From assembly GCA_021613335.1 (NCBI GenBank), contig JAJTWR010000278.1, positions 40,001-104,000 on the forward strand: a stretch of 64,000 nucleotides of DNA, in the 5' to 3' direction. Made by a program: the position numbers and the translations under genes. The DNA is from Whitmania pigra (lineage: Eukaryota; Annelida; Clitellata; Hirudinida; Haemopidae). Shown piece after piece: positions 28,901-43,100 of this stretch. Under the pieces are notes generated by a model that had not been told where the DNA came from, did not search any database, and saw only the letters and a list, made by a program, of their open reading frames with translations. Numbering within the stretch: position 1 is the stretch's first letter; each line of letters opens with the position of its first letter.

Positions 28901-29229
28901 AAAAAGATATATCCCGATATAAACAGAATAAACAGTTGCCCGACATTAGTGTTATTACTGACTAGAGCAAAGTACATGTACTGTATATATCTATATAGAT
29001 AACTGTTGCATAAATAAAAGAATAAACTGTAAATTTATTTACTTGTTTCAATTAATATTTCAACAAATAAGCATTTAATAATAAAACATTTTAGAAATTA
29101 AGTAATAGCTTACTGTCACAAGGAATACTATGCTTAGGCTTAAGGACTGACTTCAGGAACGAATTAAGTACTTAAGGCAACCGTTAAAAATATATTTTTA
29201 AGTTTTAAAGCAACATTTTTATCTTAGGC

Positions 29230-29700
29230 GACAGTGGCGGATCTAGAACACTTTGGCGGGGGAGGCCAAATACTGGAGTCTATACCCCTTAAGGTCTCCA
29301 ATAAACACTACGGCGGATGAACCAATTTTACCGCTTTTTTGGCCGTTTGGCGAGGCTATTTTGACGCCGGGCTATTTTGTCGCCGGGCTGTTATGACGGG
29401 GTGCTCGTTAGGAGTGTGTGCATGTATTTTATTAACGTTCAATTCATAACTGTATTAAGACGGTTAGCGTTAGCGTTAACGTTAGAGACGTGATATTAGC
29501 TAGGCCAAAGCTTGCCTACTCCTGCTGCATATCTAAACAATATGCACTCAATAGACAAAGCTAAATTAAAACAAAAATTTTCGTCTCTTTTTCGTTTCCA
29601 AAAGCAATTTCGACCTAAAAGGAAAATGAACCGATAAATAATTTTCCTAGTGGGACCGAAAACGAAATGACGCCGTAAATGACAAAATGTCGCTAGTCAC
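29230..29700. repeat. dispersed repeat with TTTTGTCGCCGGG-like units
   Basis: Begins ACAGTGGCGGATCTAGAAC, a string resembling ends of some invertebrate DNA transposons. It contains short near-repeats (GGCTATTTTGACGCCGG, GGCTATTTTGTCGCCGG, GGCTGTTATGACGGGG) and, further on, AACGAAATGACGCCGTAAATG. Family and limits are unknown. Confidence 0.4.
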
Positions 29701-29704
29701 CGTC

Positions 29705-32625
29705 AAATACGAAAACGAAATTTGGTTGGTCTCTAATTTAAATTATATATCCATAAAATCACATATTGCGAAATATTACAAACTATTCGAATCGCCCTAC
29801 TCTCTCATAATAATAATAACAGCTTACATGTACACAGCATTTACAATACGTTTGTTAAGTGAGAGTTAAATCTAGGTTGACAACAAAGTGGTTGACTAAT
29901 AAATTGTTAGTTGTAATTATTAAAATGAAGTAGTACAAAGTCCGTCGAAGTTGTCGTTTTCTTCAATTGAAATGTGACTTTCAACAATTTTTAAAATGGA
30001 AAATGCGATAAAAAATGATAAAATAAAACTTAAAGGTGGCCATTATGAATTCTCAAATATTTATAAAAGTTCCAGCAAGTAAAAAAACATGACATTAACG
30101 TTGAGACAAAGTGGGCCTAGAAAATGTCTGAAAGATATAAAAGAACAATAACCAGTTGAGAGAAAGACCTCATAATCGTAATCATAATAGTTCAAACCTC
30201 ACAAAGACCTTGAATGGACGGCGTTTATGATGCAAACTTAACAAGTGTTTCGAAGATTTAAATTGTCCATTAACAACGAAACTTAAATGACTTTCAAACA
30301 TTTTCAAAATTTTATACATGCAATATATATCAGTTGGGGTGAGACACAATGTTACAAGTTAGAATGTTATCGAAAGAGTTGTGGGAAACAAATAAGAGCA
30401 TTACCGTTTCAGTTCTCAGCGACCGAATTTGGCAAATAAAGCCATAAGTTGAAATAACTTGAATAATAGAATAAGTAACATAATAAGATAGAAGGATAGA
30501 AAGTGGAACTGAGTTGTCCGAGAGAGATGTCAATTCCTCATGCCCCCTCAGCTGGGTTTCTTGTCTATTCAAATTTCTTTTACTTTACCTTTTTGTGTCT
30601 TTATTTGGCTTAATATAAAAATAATGGCGACATATTTGTGCAGAAGATATGATGTCATTTGTACATTTACAGAAAGAATACATTTGTCATTTCAGTTTCA
30701 GTTTACACTACTTTGGTTGTTGCAATATTTAATTGAGAATTACTTCAAATATTTGTAGCAGCAGACCATTGGAAGTAAAGTTCCAAACTTGAACGTGTTG
30801 CGCAACTTTTACTAATAAATCGATTGAAACACAACAGAGAAAAGGAGATCGTGAGCAAGGAAGTGGCTCGTCTATTAAGAAATATTCTCACAAGCTTATT
30901 CTACAAAAGCCAAACTTTTGTTTTGCCGAGGCACCTCGCTCAGAGAAGCACTCCTGAGGACGATTGCGCTGGTCGATATTCGGATAAAGTTGGTTAAATA
31001 ATAACTGAGTAATAAAGTTTCTTTCATTCAAATTATAAACAGGCACTTTTATAAATATTGTGCAAGAGTTTAAAAATAATACATCATAAATGATTTTAAA
31101 ATTATCTGCATTTCAGTCTCATAACAATTATGGTTGTAATATTACATGCCATAAAGTTTGTATACCTTCGAATTACAATATTGTATGCTGGTGAATGCAA
31201 ATATTTTTTAGGTCGTCCATAAACCTGCTGGTTCAGAAGTTTTCTTGCAATATAATGTTTTTTATGGAGCTTTGCAAAACCTTAAAAATTTGAGGAAGAG
31301 CATGATTTCATTCCACTGAGAAGTCCGTAGCAAATTCAAGCTTCTCTCAACAAAATTCTTAAAGAATTCGGACCGAACGTTCGATACGAGGTAAGCCACT
31401 TATGAAAGCAAACATTAAAGAATTCTTAGAAGTTCATTCACTGAGTGTGAATGTTTTAGAACAAATCATTCAATCACTTGTCGAAATGTGGTTTAATAGA
31501 GTTTTGTAAACAAGTTACATCTTCCACTATTAGTTAAGTAATTAATAAAATTTAATTAAGTTACAATTCATTAATTATAAATTTACAACTCAATATTAGA
31601 GATTTTATTTGACCAAAATCAGTGATTTTCCATGATTTTAAATTCTGAGTTCATACATTCTCATTTGTATTAAGTTTCACCGGTACAGCCATAATGCCTT
31701 GAATATTTGTGTTATTCGCAACTTTCCAATTTTTGGCACTACACAGATGTGCATAAAATGAATTTTATTTTTCGCTGAAAATTCATTAATTTACATACTA
31801 CTAAAACATTTCTTTAACTTTATGTAAAATTATTTAAAAAGAGACATCAGTAGAATTCATTTGCCACTCAACTTTAGCAACGATTTATTCATCGAATGCA
31901 GCCAGGGTTTATTAAATTATATTTGGGCAGCAAATACTGCCCAGTGTTGAAATGGTGAAATTGTCACGACATAGGCTGAAAAAGAGGGGCGGAAAGAGTC
32001 GTGATGTTGTGATGTTAGAAAATGTCTAAATACATTTTAGCTATAGAGAGCCTTCCTTCTGTTACGCTTACGTTCTGAGCTCAATAAAGTCTTGCTAAGA
32101 TTTGACGCTTATAAGACAATTCTGATAGACAATTCTGGGAAAGAGGTACTTTAAAAAAAATTGATGATTTCAAGAAATACTTGCATCCAACAATCGAGAG
32201 GATCAAATTTCTGCTAATGTGAGTTCATTGCTTTGTCTGTTTGAGGATTATTTGGACTGATTAACACAGTCGAGAATGTGTCCGTGGTCATTTAGCAAGG
32301 TGTAGATATTACTAGAGTTTGATTTAGATCTTGGAACGTTGTAAACAATTATTTTGGAATTCATAAATTTGATACCGTTACTTATAAAGAAGACTGAAAC
32401 ATATGTTTTTTTTTTTTATTTCGTATTTTATTGTCAGTGCGGTTATCGGTTCAAATGATAACTTAATACACGCAACTAGTTACCCTTTGCAACCCCAATT
32501 TCTCGTTTTGCTTCTTACTTCAAATACTTACTTTATCTTCGTTAATTTAAGATTATTTCTTCAAAAACTTCCAACTTATTCGACGAATGACAAAAAATAA
32601 ATATAAAAGTAAAATCCTTGCAAGT
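29705..32625. other. long gene-free AT-rich stretch
   Basis: No gene recognised on either strand. Frames at 30330-30758 show no family features. The AATAAAGTCTTGCT motif near 32090 is shared with about 1902. Confidence 0.45.
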
Positions 32626-32630
32626 TTAAA

Positions 32631-32740
32631 TTAATAAGTTTAAATGATAAAATGATTTTATTAAAATCCCATCGCAATCAACAAGTTAATAAGTTTAAAT
32701 GATAAAATGATTTTATTAAAATCCCATCGCAATCAACAAG
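32631..32740. repeat. perfect 55-bp tandem duplication
   Basis: Two identical 55-bp copies abut (32631-32685 and 32686-32740), starting TTAATAAGTTTAAATGATAA. The identity implies a recent duplication. Confidence 0.9.
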
Positions 32741-32928
32741 TTTCTACCCATCTTTCAACTTCTATTTCAACGGGTCTTCGTTTTCGTGGCATTCCTGATT
32801 CAATTTGGATTGGGATTAAAATGCTTGCAAGTTATTACAATGATTAAACAATTAAATTATTTTACTTATTGTACTGGTCTATCAATCAATCAATATATAA
32901 TATTTGATACTGGCTCTGATTGGTTACA

Positions 32929-33391
<463 letters not shown>

Positions 33392-33394
33392 TAA

Positions 33395-36300
33395 TAATTT
33401 ATACATGCGTCTTTTTTTATGAGAGCCTACCAACGTGGTTCTGATGACGGTAGCCAGTATACCGCTTTAAGTAACAGTTTACAATAATGACTTACACCCA
33501 CGTGTTCTGCTTTTATTTCCGGACGCAGATGTAAATAACGTCTAACAACCTATTCGGCTGTTTAAATAGAATGTGCATTAACAACTCGGTTAGACTGAAA
33601 ATTATTTAAAGTTCACGATAATAAAGTAATTATTATATTAATAAGCCTTAATAAGCGAAAATGTTTATTAGAATGGTGTGGATTTTCAATGCAATAAAAA
33701 TGGTGATTTTAGGTTTGGGAAATGTTAAATCGTACTATGACTGATTATTCAATTGAATTACGACGTCACTGCTTTCATAACCTTGTAACCAATCCCAAGA
33801 TGACATTCCGTAACTTGTCAATGACACGATTATGTCATTGTTAAAGCAATTTATTGATAAATAGAATTTATATTTTTAAGCGCATGTTTTTAAGCATCGT
33901 ATGTTCGGTCTTCGTATGCATTAATAACATCGGAAATCCGTAGCCAAAGAAAGATCTTGATTACAAGATATAAAACAAAGTCATAATTATAAGAGTTGGA
34001 AATATTATAAAAACCAATTAGTTATAAAATAATTATATAAAATTATAAAAATTTAACGAGCTAATCGTCAACCATAAATTTGTTTTAATCTAGAAATCCA
34101 GGTATTTTTTAAAGTTCAAACTTTGGAAATATTATAAATTCATAAACAAAAAATAGTAAGTAAATATGTGCAGATCACGAAAAACCGTGTCTATTTTCGT
34201 CTGCCTCGTGTCCTTAATAAAGTCAAAATGGCAGGTTTATCTGCCGCCTCTGCTTCATGAATAGAAGAAAAACATACTTAGATATTATACGAAGTATTCA
34301 ATGATTTTTTTTAATGAATTAAACCAAATTAAACTTTGGAGATGGTCAAAATATTTAGAGAGTAACTTATTGTCTGCTATCTGGTGCCATATTTGCGCGG
34401 TTAATTGTCCTAAGTCAGAACAATCCTAGGCATTGGGGTTGGTACCTGCTAAAGAACCTTGACAAATAATGGCAATAATTCTTGATATTTTGAGCAATAA
34501 CAGTCTTATTAAAATTGCAAAAATAAATAATAGTAATAAATAAATGTGTTATTATACATAATTATGACGGGTGTTAAGGGAAAAATTTATTTTAATTATT
34601 AACTTATAATGCGTAATTGGTTTTTCTATCTTAAAAAAAAAAGTTTTAAGTTTAAGTGAAATTTGAGTTATTTGCTACAAAATGAAGCTGAATTCATGTT
34701 TGACTTTGAATAATCAATTGTTTATTTGCTGTGGTTCTTCTCAGAAGATTTTGAGGTTTGAAATCTGAATTGAAATATTCTTGGAATCTTGCAACTGATA
34801 TGGATGGCTTGTTGTTGGCCTTTGAAATTCATTCAGAAAGACATTGAAAAGTCATTGTAATGCTTATTACAATACCTTGACTTGCTGCATTCCATTTACC
34901 ACAGGCTTTGCCATAAAAATTTTTTTGGTGGCTGCACGACGAATCAAGTCGTGACCAAAAACACGAAATAAAATCGATTTAAAAAGTACACAAGTATTAA
35001 TTTAACTTAAATTATTTAATTCACTAGAATATTGCTAATATTGTAAGAAATGAATTGAAATAATAATGATGAGAAATAAGTCATATCTTAGAGATTATCG
35101 ATTACACAATGTCGTCAAAATGCAAACATCTTTAAAATCGTTTGAAAAAATATCGGACAAATAGTTTGATTTTTTTAAACAGAAACTCTTAAAGGTATTT
35201 GTAAGTCTCGCACCTCTCTGCCATCGTTTATGTCACGAACCTTCGCAGAAGATAACAAAAATAAAATGAAACTACAATAAAGCAAAATGTCTGCTTCTTG
35301 AATTTTAAAAATGTTAAAAAACATTCCCACATTGAAAGACCATTTAAATGTACGTTTTGAGGAGCTGTCTTCGCTGTTACTGTTGAAAGCGGGTGTCTAG
35401 ATCACGATGCGTGACAAGAAAGCGTGATGGCAAATAAACTTTTTTTTCAAAATAATATGCTTTGTTTTTTAAATAACGAAGCCATTTATTGTTTAGGCTG
35501 GCTTAACCACGCCTCTTTAATTCATTCAAGAATTTTATTTGAGAGGCAGTGTTCTGCACTATTTCCTGAGATAATTCTAACTAAACATATAAAATCATAA
35601 TAAGTGCAAAATAGATTCATTTATTAATTACACAAATTTGCTTTAGAGTCTGTTATGTTATTTTTCAGCCCAATAAGCGAAAAAAATTATATGACATTCT
35701 GTTTTAATTGGTGATGATGAAGTTTAAGAAATTAAGCCGTTTTCGTTTATTTTTAATCATATATACATTATTAGGTTAATGAGCACCCATTTTGCTTATC
35801 TACAAAAGCATTGAGGAGTTCTATGTTGTTGTTTGTGGTAATTCAAACTTCAAACATTCAGAGATACCACATCGCTATGGCACGATTTAAAATTGATATC
35901 AATTCAATGTTGTCTGACTGGTTTATAAATAGAGTGCCTCTTGTTTACGACAGACACGACACATACCAAGCTTAATTTGGTCTTCTTTAGTTTTGGCCTT
36001 ATTAAAGATATGGGATAATAATAAATTACAAACATTATATAAGAACTTGGGAAAAAAGATTGTATTTAAAACCCTTGAATTTTATTGTTCTGCTGTAGTT
36101 TTTGCGAGAAATATCACAAATGAAATAACAATGCTCATTTAATTATAGAATCTTGTTAATTGTTCTGCAGGGACCAAATTACAGCAATAATATTAGGTTT
36201 AAATTATAAATTATATTTAACGTTTAGAATCATTTCTAGAAAATTAGCAAATAATATAATTAGCAGATAATAGAAATATGACAGTCTAGTCGGGCCTTCT

Positions 36301-36462
36301 TGTGATCGCGTGTGATCATGAATTCCATAACATTTGAAAAAAATATTGTGCTATTGGTGGGTCTTTTGAAATGAGATATCACAGCTTGATCTCATTGAGA
36401 CAAGATGAAAACACGAACCTGTAAAAAAGATAGAAAATAATAGGCAATTATATTATTGTTCA

Positions 36463-36496
<34 letters not shown>

Positions 36497-36760
36497 CAAT
36501 AAATATAATAAAAAACAAAACAAAATAATTGTTGTAAATAAAAGACAATGATAAATAGTCTAATTATTTAACAATCATACTATGACTTATTACTAGATAA
36601 TTTTTTACATTTCATTTTATGAATATAAAATAATAACGGTTGGCCGAATGGATTGCGTTCCTTCAACGAGTTCAAGAACCAATCTGCAGAATCCATAAAA
36701 TGAAGATTTCCAAGGAAAACTATTATTGATGTTATATTTAAATGGTCACAAGAAGCAATA
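33395..36760. other. AT-rich intergenic upstream of the PAN gene
   Basis: No gene seen. A short (ATT)n run lies at about 36466-36495. Confidence 0.45.
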
Positions 36761-36765
36761 ACAGT

Positions 36766-36813
36766 GATAATAATAATAATAAAAATAATAATAATAATAA
36801 AATAATAATAATA

Positions 36814-36896
<83 letters not shown>

Positions 36897-36916
36897 TAAT
36901 AATAATAATAATAATA
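36766..36916. repeat. (AAT)n microsatellite just upstream of the PAN gene start
   Basis: An AAT array ends about 55 bp before the signal-peptide ATG of the large gene, so it lies in its 5' UTR or proximal promoter. Confidence 0.95.
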
Positions 36917-36970
36917 TTTTGTTTTCTAATTTCTTGTAACAGTCTCAAAATCCCCACGCAATCACTTTCA

Positions 36971-37103
36971 ATGACCTCAAACAAGTTGAGTTCAACAACA
37001 ACAAAAATGCTACCAGGTTGTTTTAGTCGGAAACCTTTCCACGTGTTGTTGTTGTTGTTGGTTGCAATTTATTCACTCGCTGCCGGACAGCTTCTACCTC
37101 AAA
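36971..37103 (+). other. signal-peptide exon of the PAN gene
   Basis: Encodes 44 codons ending at a GTAAGC donor in phase 1. The second Met (residue 13) gives a compact signal peptide: a basic n-region (SRK), five leucines, and cleavage expected near SLAAG. There is no other coding content, so the mature protein begins just before the first repeat. Confidence 0.8.
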
Positions 37104-40100
37104 GTAAGCAAATGTGGAATATTAATTATTGATCTTTTGTTGCAAGTGTTATTGCTTGGATACATATATATATATATATATAGTTGAATTATTTATTCAA
37201 TGTAAATACAATTACGTGTTACAATATAAATGTAAATTCAATTAATAATTAGTATTCACATTCTGCAATATATTAATTAACAAGATTTTATAATTAAATA
37301 TAATTAATTTCATAAAAATGTATTGCTGAGAAATACATCAATCGAATAACGCCAAATAATGTTTTGTTCGATAATAAGGTTATAAAAAAACAATGTAATC
37401 TATTTAGATTTAGATTTAGTGAGGTTCGAAATAAAAACACTTCAAACTAAGTATGCAGTGGAGCATGTATCCCTAAATGATTTTTTGAATGAAGCTCATA
37501 GTCTTAATTTAAAACTCATAAAGATTTAATTAATTAATTAATTCAGATTAATTAAGTCCCTATAAGTAAGTAATAATAATTTTTTTGTTGCAAAGACTGC
37601 AGGATATCCTGGGTGCTAACTCTAAACAGCTACACCATCGGAGGTTACAGGGACTTACCCTCCTCAACAACTGATCAATGTCTCAATGGGTGCTTAAACG
37701 ACTTGTCCTGTACTGGAATTCAAGTTCGCCATCTCCTCTTAGACGCCGTCGAATGCTGGAGATTCTACTCTGACAGTTTCAGTCTTTCTTCGTCTCTCAT
37801 CGCTGGTTACGATCAATATACTCTGCAATCAAGATGCTTCAATGGAACAGGTGCATTGCCTTTTTGGTAAAAAAAGATTGGTTTTAATATTTTATTCTCG
37901 CTCCTTATTTTTTTTTCAGCCTTTCATTTATTATCCAGTTTAATAATTTTTACTTTATGAATTAATTTGAAACATTTATTAAATGTACTGAATATTACTA
38001 GAATATTTAATAATGATTGGTCATAAAATCATTCCATAATGTAAGTATTTTCAAACAAATTTAGTTAAATTGTACCAATATAAAACTTATAAAATTGAAA
38101 CCTAAAATATATCCAGTGTGCAGTGTCAAGTGGCAATATTGGGAAAACACGAAATTCCAGGCGTCGGGCAACCAATACCCCGGCATAACAAACGTCCCGG
38201 CCTGTCTGGCAACGTGTCTTCAGACAATTGGTTGCATCGGCGTCGACGTGAAGACATCGGTCTATCCCATCCAGTGCTTCATCCACTTCAACTCCAGTGC
38301 AATTGGAAATGTGCTCTTCACCCAGGAATACGATCAGTACCTTCTTCTTGATCCATGTGCAGTTTCCAGCAACACATGTTAGTCGACAGATGATGTTATT
38401 AATTTATGTGAACATTTTACGAGTTTAATTTAGTATCGGCATGAACTATTGACATAGACACATTAATATATAAAACTAAATAAAAATTGACATGATAATA
38501 GTAATAATCATAACAACAATAATAAGTTACTAAGCATTCATTAAATACATAAAATGTGTTCGTTTCATTAAAAGTACTGTTTAAAATTATCTGACGACAG
38601 CCATTATTGTTTTGGAGAAGATATTCTGATTAATTAATAATTTAATTTAATTTAAATTAAATATTTTATTAAAATAAATTTAATTTAATTTAAATTAAAT
38701 ATTTTATTAAAATAAATTTTATTTAATTTATTTATGCAGCAACTACCACAAGCGACCCAACAAGAAGTGAGAAAGCTTTGCGTTTTATGAATTTCATGAA
38801 TTAATGATTTAATTGAAACTATGCAATTTTATATTTTTGCACCAAAATACAGTATCATTATATTACATTACACATGCACATTTTATTTTATTGTAGAAAT
38901 TGTAATGCAACAAATTTATTAGAAAATTATTCGCAATTCAATTAACATCAAATGGTTATAACGTAAAATGTTAGGTATATTATCTAAAGGTACAATATGT
39001 TTTTAAATGTAACATATATTACTATTATTATGTACATTAATATGCATATTAACAGAGTTAACTTCTGACTAATGCTTAAACCATCATCCACAATGAATAT
39101 TAATTTCCTCCAAACAGCGGCCAATTATTGCTGGAATGAAACATTAAATACTCAGTACTACGGCTTAACTCAAATTCCCGCTTCGACAATTGAGGCTTGC
39201 AAAACTTATTGCTTCAGTCTGCCTCAGTGCCAGGTGGCAAACTTTGACAGAACCACAAATCCGCCATGTTGGGTTCAAACAGGGGCGGACCCATTGAATC
39301 CTGATGACGTCTACAGCAATACAAATGTCATCAGTTATTTTCTCAACAGGAACTGTATTACTTCAAGTTAGCTTAGCATTAAAATCTGTTTCTCGAAAAC
39401 GGAATTTATTGAGTTTAATATGTTTAGTTAGTTAATAAATTTGTTGATATTTAGTTTTATTTAATTATTAAAAAAAAACAATCTTGCAATAAAACTCTGA
39501 GAGCCAATATTGTACTTTTTAATGCTCAGGTGGTTTGCCATTTATTTATTTAAAATTGCTTTAAATTAATTAGATAATTAAGTGACATAATTATAAGTCT
39601 AATAATTACTGGATTATAATCTTTGCCTTACATTAATTTTTTTTATTTTGGTAATAAAAACAGCAGCATCCATTAATTCAAGACGAGAATACTAACTTAA
39701 AGAGTTAAAAATCATAATCTTACCATAACATCAGCATCTTTTGTCTTCTTATCAGGCTCTTCTGCGACGACGACAGCAACCACAACTGGGAAATGTGGGT
39801 GGTTAATACTAAGACCTAATCACGTCAATAATCATTGTCATCATCATCATCATCATCATCATCATCTCCATTAAACTCTTTTCGTAAATAATTTTCCAGC
39901 CAGCGCTTGCTGGACAGAAAACCAAGGTCTACGATATTACGGTCTCAACCAAGCCTCTTTCAGCACAGTTCAGGGATGTCAAAACTACTGCCAGAACGTC
40001 CTCCTCAATTGCACCATCATAAACTTTGACCCCAGCACCGACCCCCCATGCTGGGTCAAGGATTACCCAGGACCCATAGTCATGAGTGACTTTGAGAACT

Positions 40101-43100
40101 ACCCCACTATAACGACGTACCAACTGAGCAGCAACTGCATTTCCAGCACAGGTTGGTGATGATTGAAAACAGAATGAAAATCATCATCATCATCAGCAAT
40201 TGCATCGTGTTCATTAATATCAAGACGCTTAAATGTTTCTGAAATAAATAACTGATTACCGATAATTATAATTATCTATATATATGTATTGAATGTTCTT
40301 GCTTGCAGTGCGAACGTTTTCAGGTGAGAATTATTTGATCGAAAACATTGCTGCTTTAAAATATCCAATTAATAAAGTAATTCAATTAATACATTAATTC
40401 AGCTAATAAGTTATTTCAAATGATAAATTATATCGATTATTAACTTAACTCTTTTAATACGTTTAATTTAAATAATAAATTAATTCGAATAAAAAGTATT
40501 TTTTAAATTTTGTTTTAGTGAGTCCAAGACAAAGTAAGTGGACGAGCTATGATTGTATTTAAGTTTTATTTTTAAATTTCTAAATTTAAACATTATTCAT
40601 AATTATGTTTGTATGGGAATATTATCAAAGCAATAAGCTTCAAAGCAAATAACATCACCTATTGGCCAGAATATTTAACATTGCAAAATAAATATTTTAT
40701 ACTACTACAAATAATAATTAATAATATTCATGAATAATAATAATAACAACAAAATTGTACATTAACTGTAACAATAACAGCAATGGCCATTATGGTCGAC
40801 GATATCATTACTAAGAAGCATTGTAATCTTGATGATTACTTTTAGGAACGGGTTGTTGGAGAACAGTTGCATACGTGAAATACAACGGTCTTCAGACGGT
40901 CAACCAGTACAGCGTTGTGTCTTGTCAGTCGTACTGCCAATCGCTTCTCACGTGCAGCATCATCAACTTCGACTTGAGCAGTTCTCCTCAGTGTCAAGTT
41001 CAATTGTATCCAGGAAGTTACACGTCCAGTCCTAATCCCAACGTGATCGCTTACCTGTTTGATGAGACTTGCTCCAGTTCTTCCACAACAACGTCATCAA
41101 CGTCAGCAACAATAACTACTGTGACAACTACCACAAGTTCTGGTGAGTTTGGTTACGATGGTTATGATGTTGAGGTTGATTTCTTAGTCGGTGAAAGATG
41201 TTTAAATCACGCACGTGAGGATGCAGAGGTGAAATGTAAAATTTGAAATAAATACTGGTGGATGTAATTTAAATCATCGACGTAAATAATACAAATACTT
41301 GGAATACAAATTGCTTTGAATGTGAAATGATGATGTAATATTATAAGATGAAAGGCTAAAATTAAACAATTAAATAAATATTAGTGGAAATCAATCACAC
41401 TTTATTCAATCCTTCTTTCCAGCAAATGGCACTGATGTTTGCTTCACAATCAGACCAAGGTATCAGTACGATGGCCTCTCTCCTATATCTGCGAACACTG
41501 AAAGAGCTTGCAAGGATTACTGCCTTTCTCAGCCGTATTGCACCATCATGGACTTTGTTGTCAGCGGAAGTGGCACATTGTGTTGGGTACAAAATTCCCC
41601 CATGACCATTCAGGAGATCAATTTCTACCCCAACAATGACATCAACAATTACAGACTCAACAGAACTTGTGTTGATATCCTAAAGTCGAGTGAGACTTTA
41701 AACGTTAATAAAATATTTATGCGATTTATGCGAGGTTTAAAAGTAGTTCTCGAGGTAGATGAATAAGAAATAATTCAAATGTTAATTTTGAGAACTCTTT
41801 ATTTAAAAATGTCGTGTTATTTTTGATGGATTATTGTTATTGTTATTATTATTAATTCGATGATGTCAATAATAAATTCAAACCATAAACTCAACATCAT
41901 TTTCAATTTTACAGGTTCTACAACTACAGGTGAGTCACAAAGTCACCAGCATCATCTTCAGCATCATCGTAATCATCATCACCTACTTGCCATTTTATAG
42001 CAACGCCTCCTCCATGTTCACTTCAATGGATCGAATTGCCACACAACATATCAGATGGAGGAATTAAACAAATTTACACCAATCTCGACTCTTGCAAGGC
42101 GGGATGTGTGGCAGACGTGAATTGTCTTGCCATTGACTTTGATGCTTACTATGCAGAGTGTTACAACCACTACGATGCCAATAACTTGAAGACGTTGTAC
42201 TACAGTGATACTGCTAACCAGTACAAGTATTAGAAGAATTTGCTGTTCATTAATATGATATAAATATTTAATTGCACCATTACTATACGTTTATGAATAA
42301 TATATAATAATGACTTAAATTAGATAATAGTAGTAATAATAATTATAATATAACACGAATATAATTATTAAAAGTTATATATTGTTAGTTATATATTATT
42401 GTCAAAAGATTATAAATTATTGTTGATGATAGTTACAATTGATCAATTCAATAGAATTTTGAAATAAAAATTATTTCAATTGCACAGACTGCAGAGAAAC
42501 ACTCAATGTGCAACAACTACAAGTAATTCGGTTTATTTCAAAATATATTTTTACGATTGTAATGTTAACATTGATACTAAAGTAATAAATTGAATTTACT
42601 AAAACAATATTAATATTAGTTTAAATCAGAACTGCAGAATTATTCATACGGCGTTAATTCATAAGACCGGTTATAAATCAAGATAGGTTTTGAACATTAC
42701 ACAGTTGGACTGCGTTGGTTTGAGAACTGTTGAGAAATTATTTTATTAAAATATTTATTTTATTTTAAAATATATCTTGTGCATATTTAAGTATGTTTCA
42801 ATATTTATTTCTATTAAATGACATTTTAGCTTTTTATAAAGACACAAACGTATCACTCAATCTCTATGTACTTAATTGATGCTCAAGGATCTCCAATTTC
42901 AAACTGCGTGTGGACGATGAGAGAGAAGAAGAATTCCATAAATGGAGATCCACAACCAGCCTACAATACCTTGGATTTATGTCAAAGAGGTTGCATAGCA
43001 AACTTAAAGTGTCTTGCTATCGACTATGACACTGGTGCTACCCCAATGTGCTGGTTCCACTACAATGCTGCCGACATCGTAGACCTGTTTGACAACCCAA

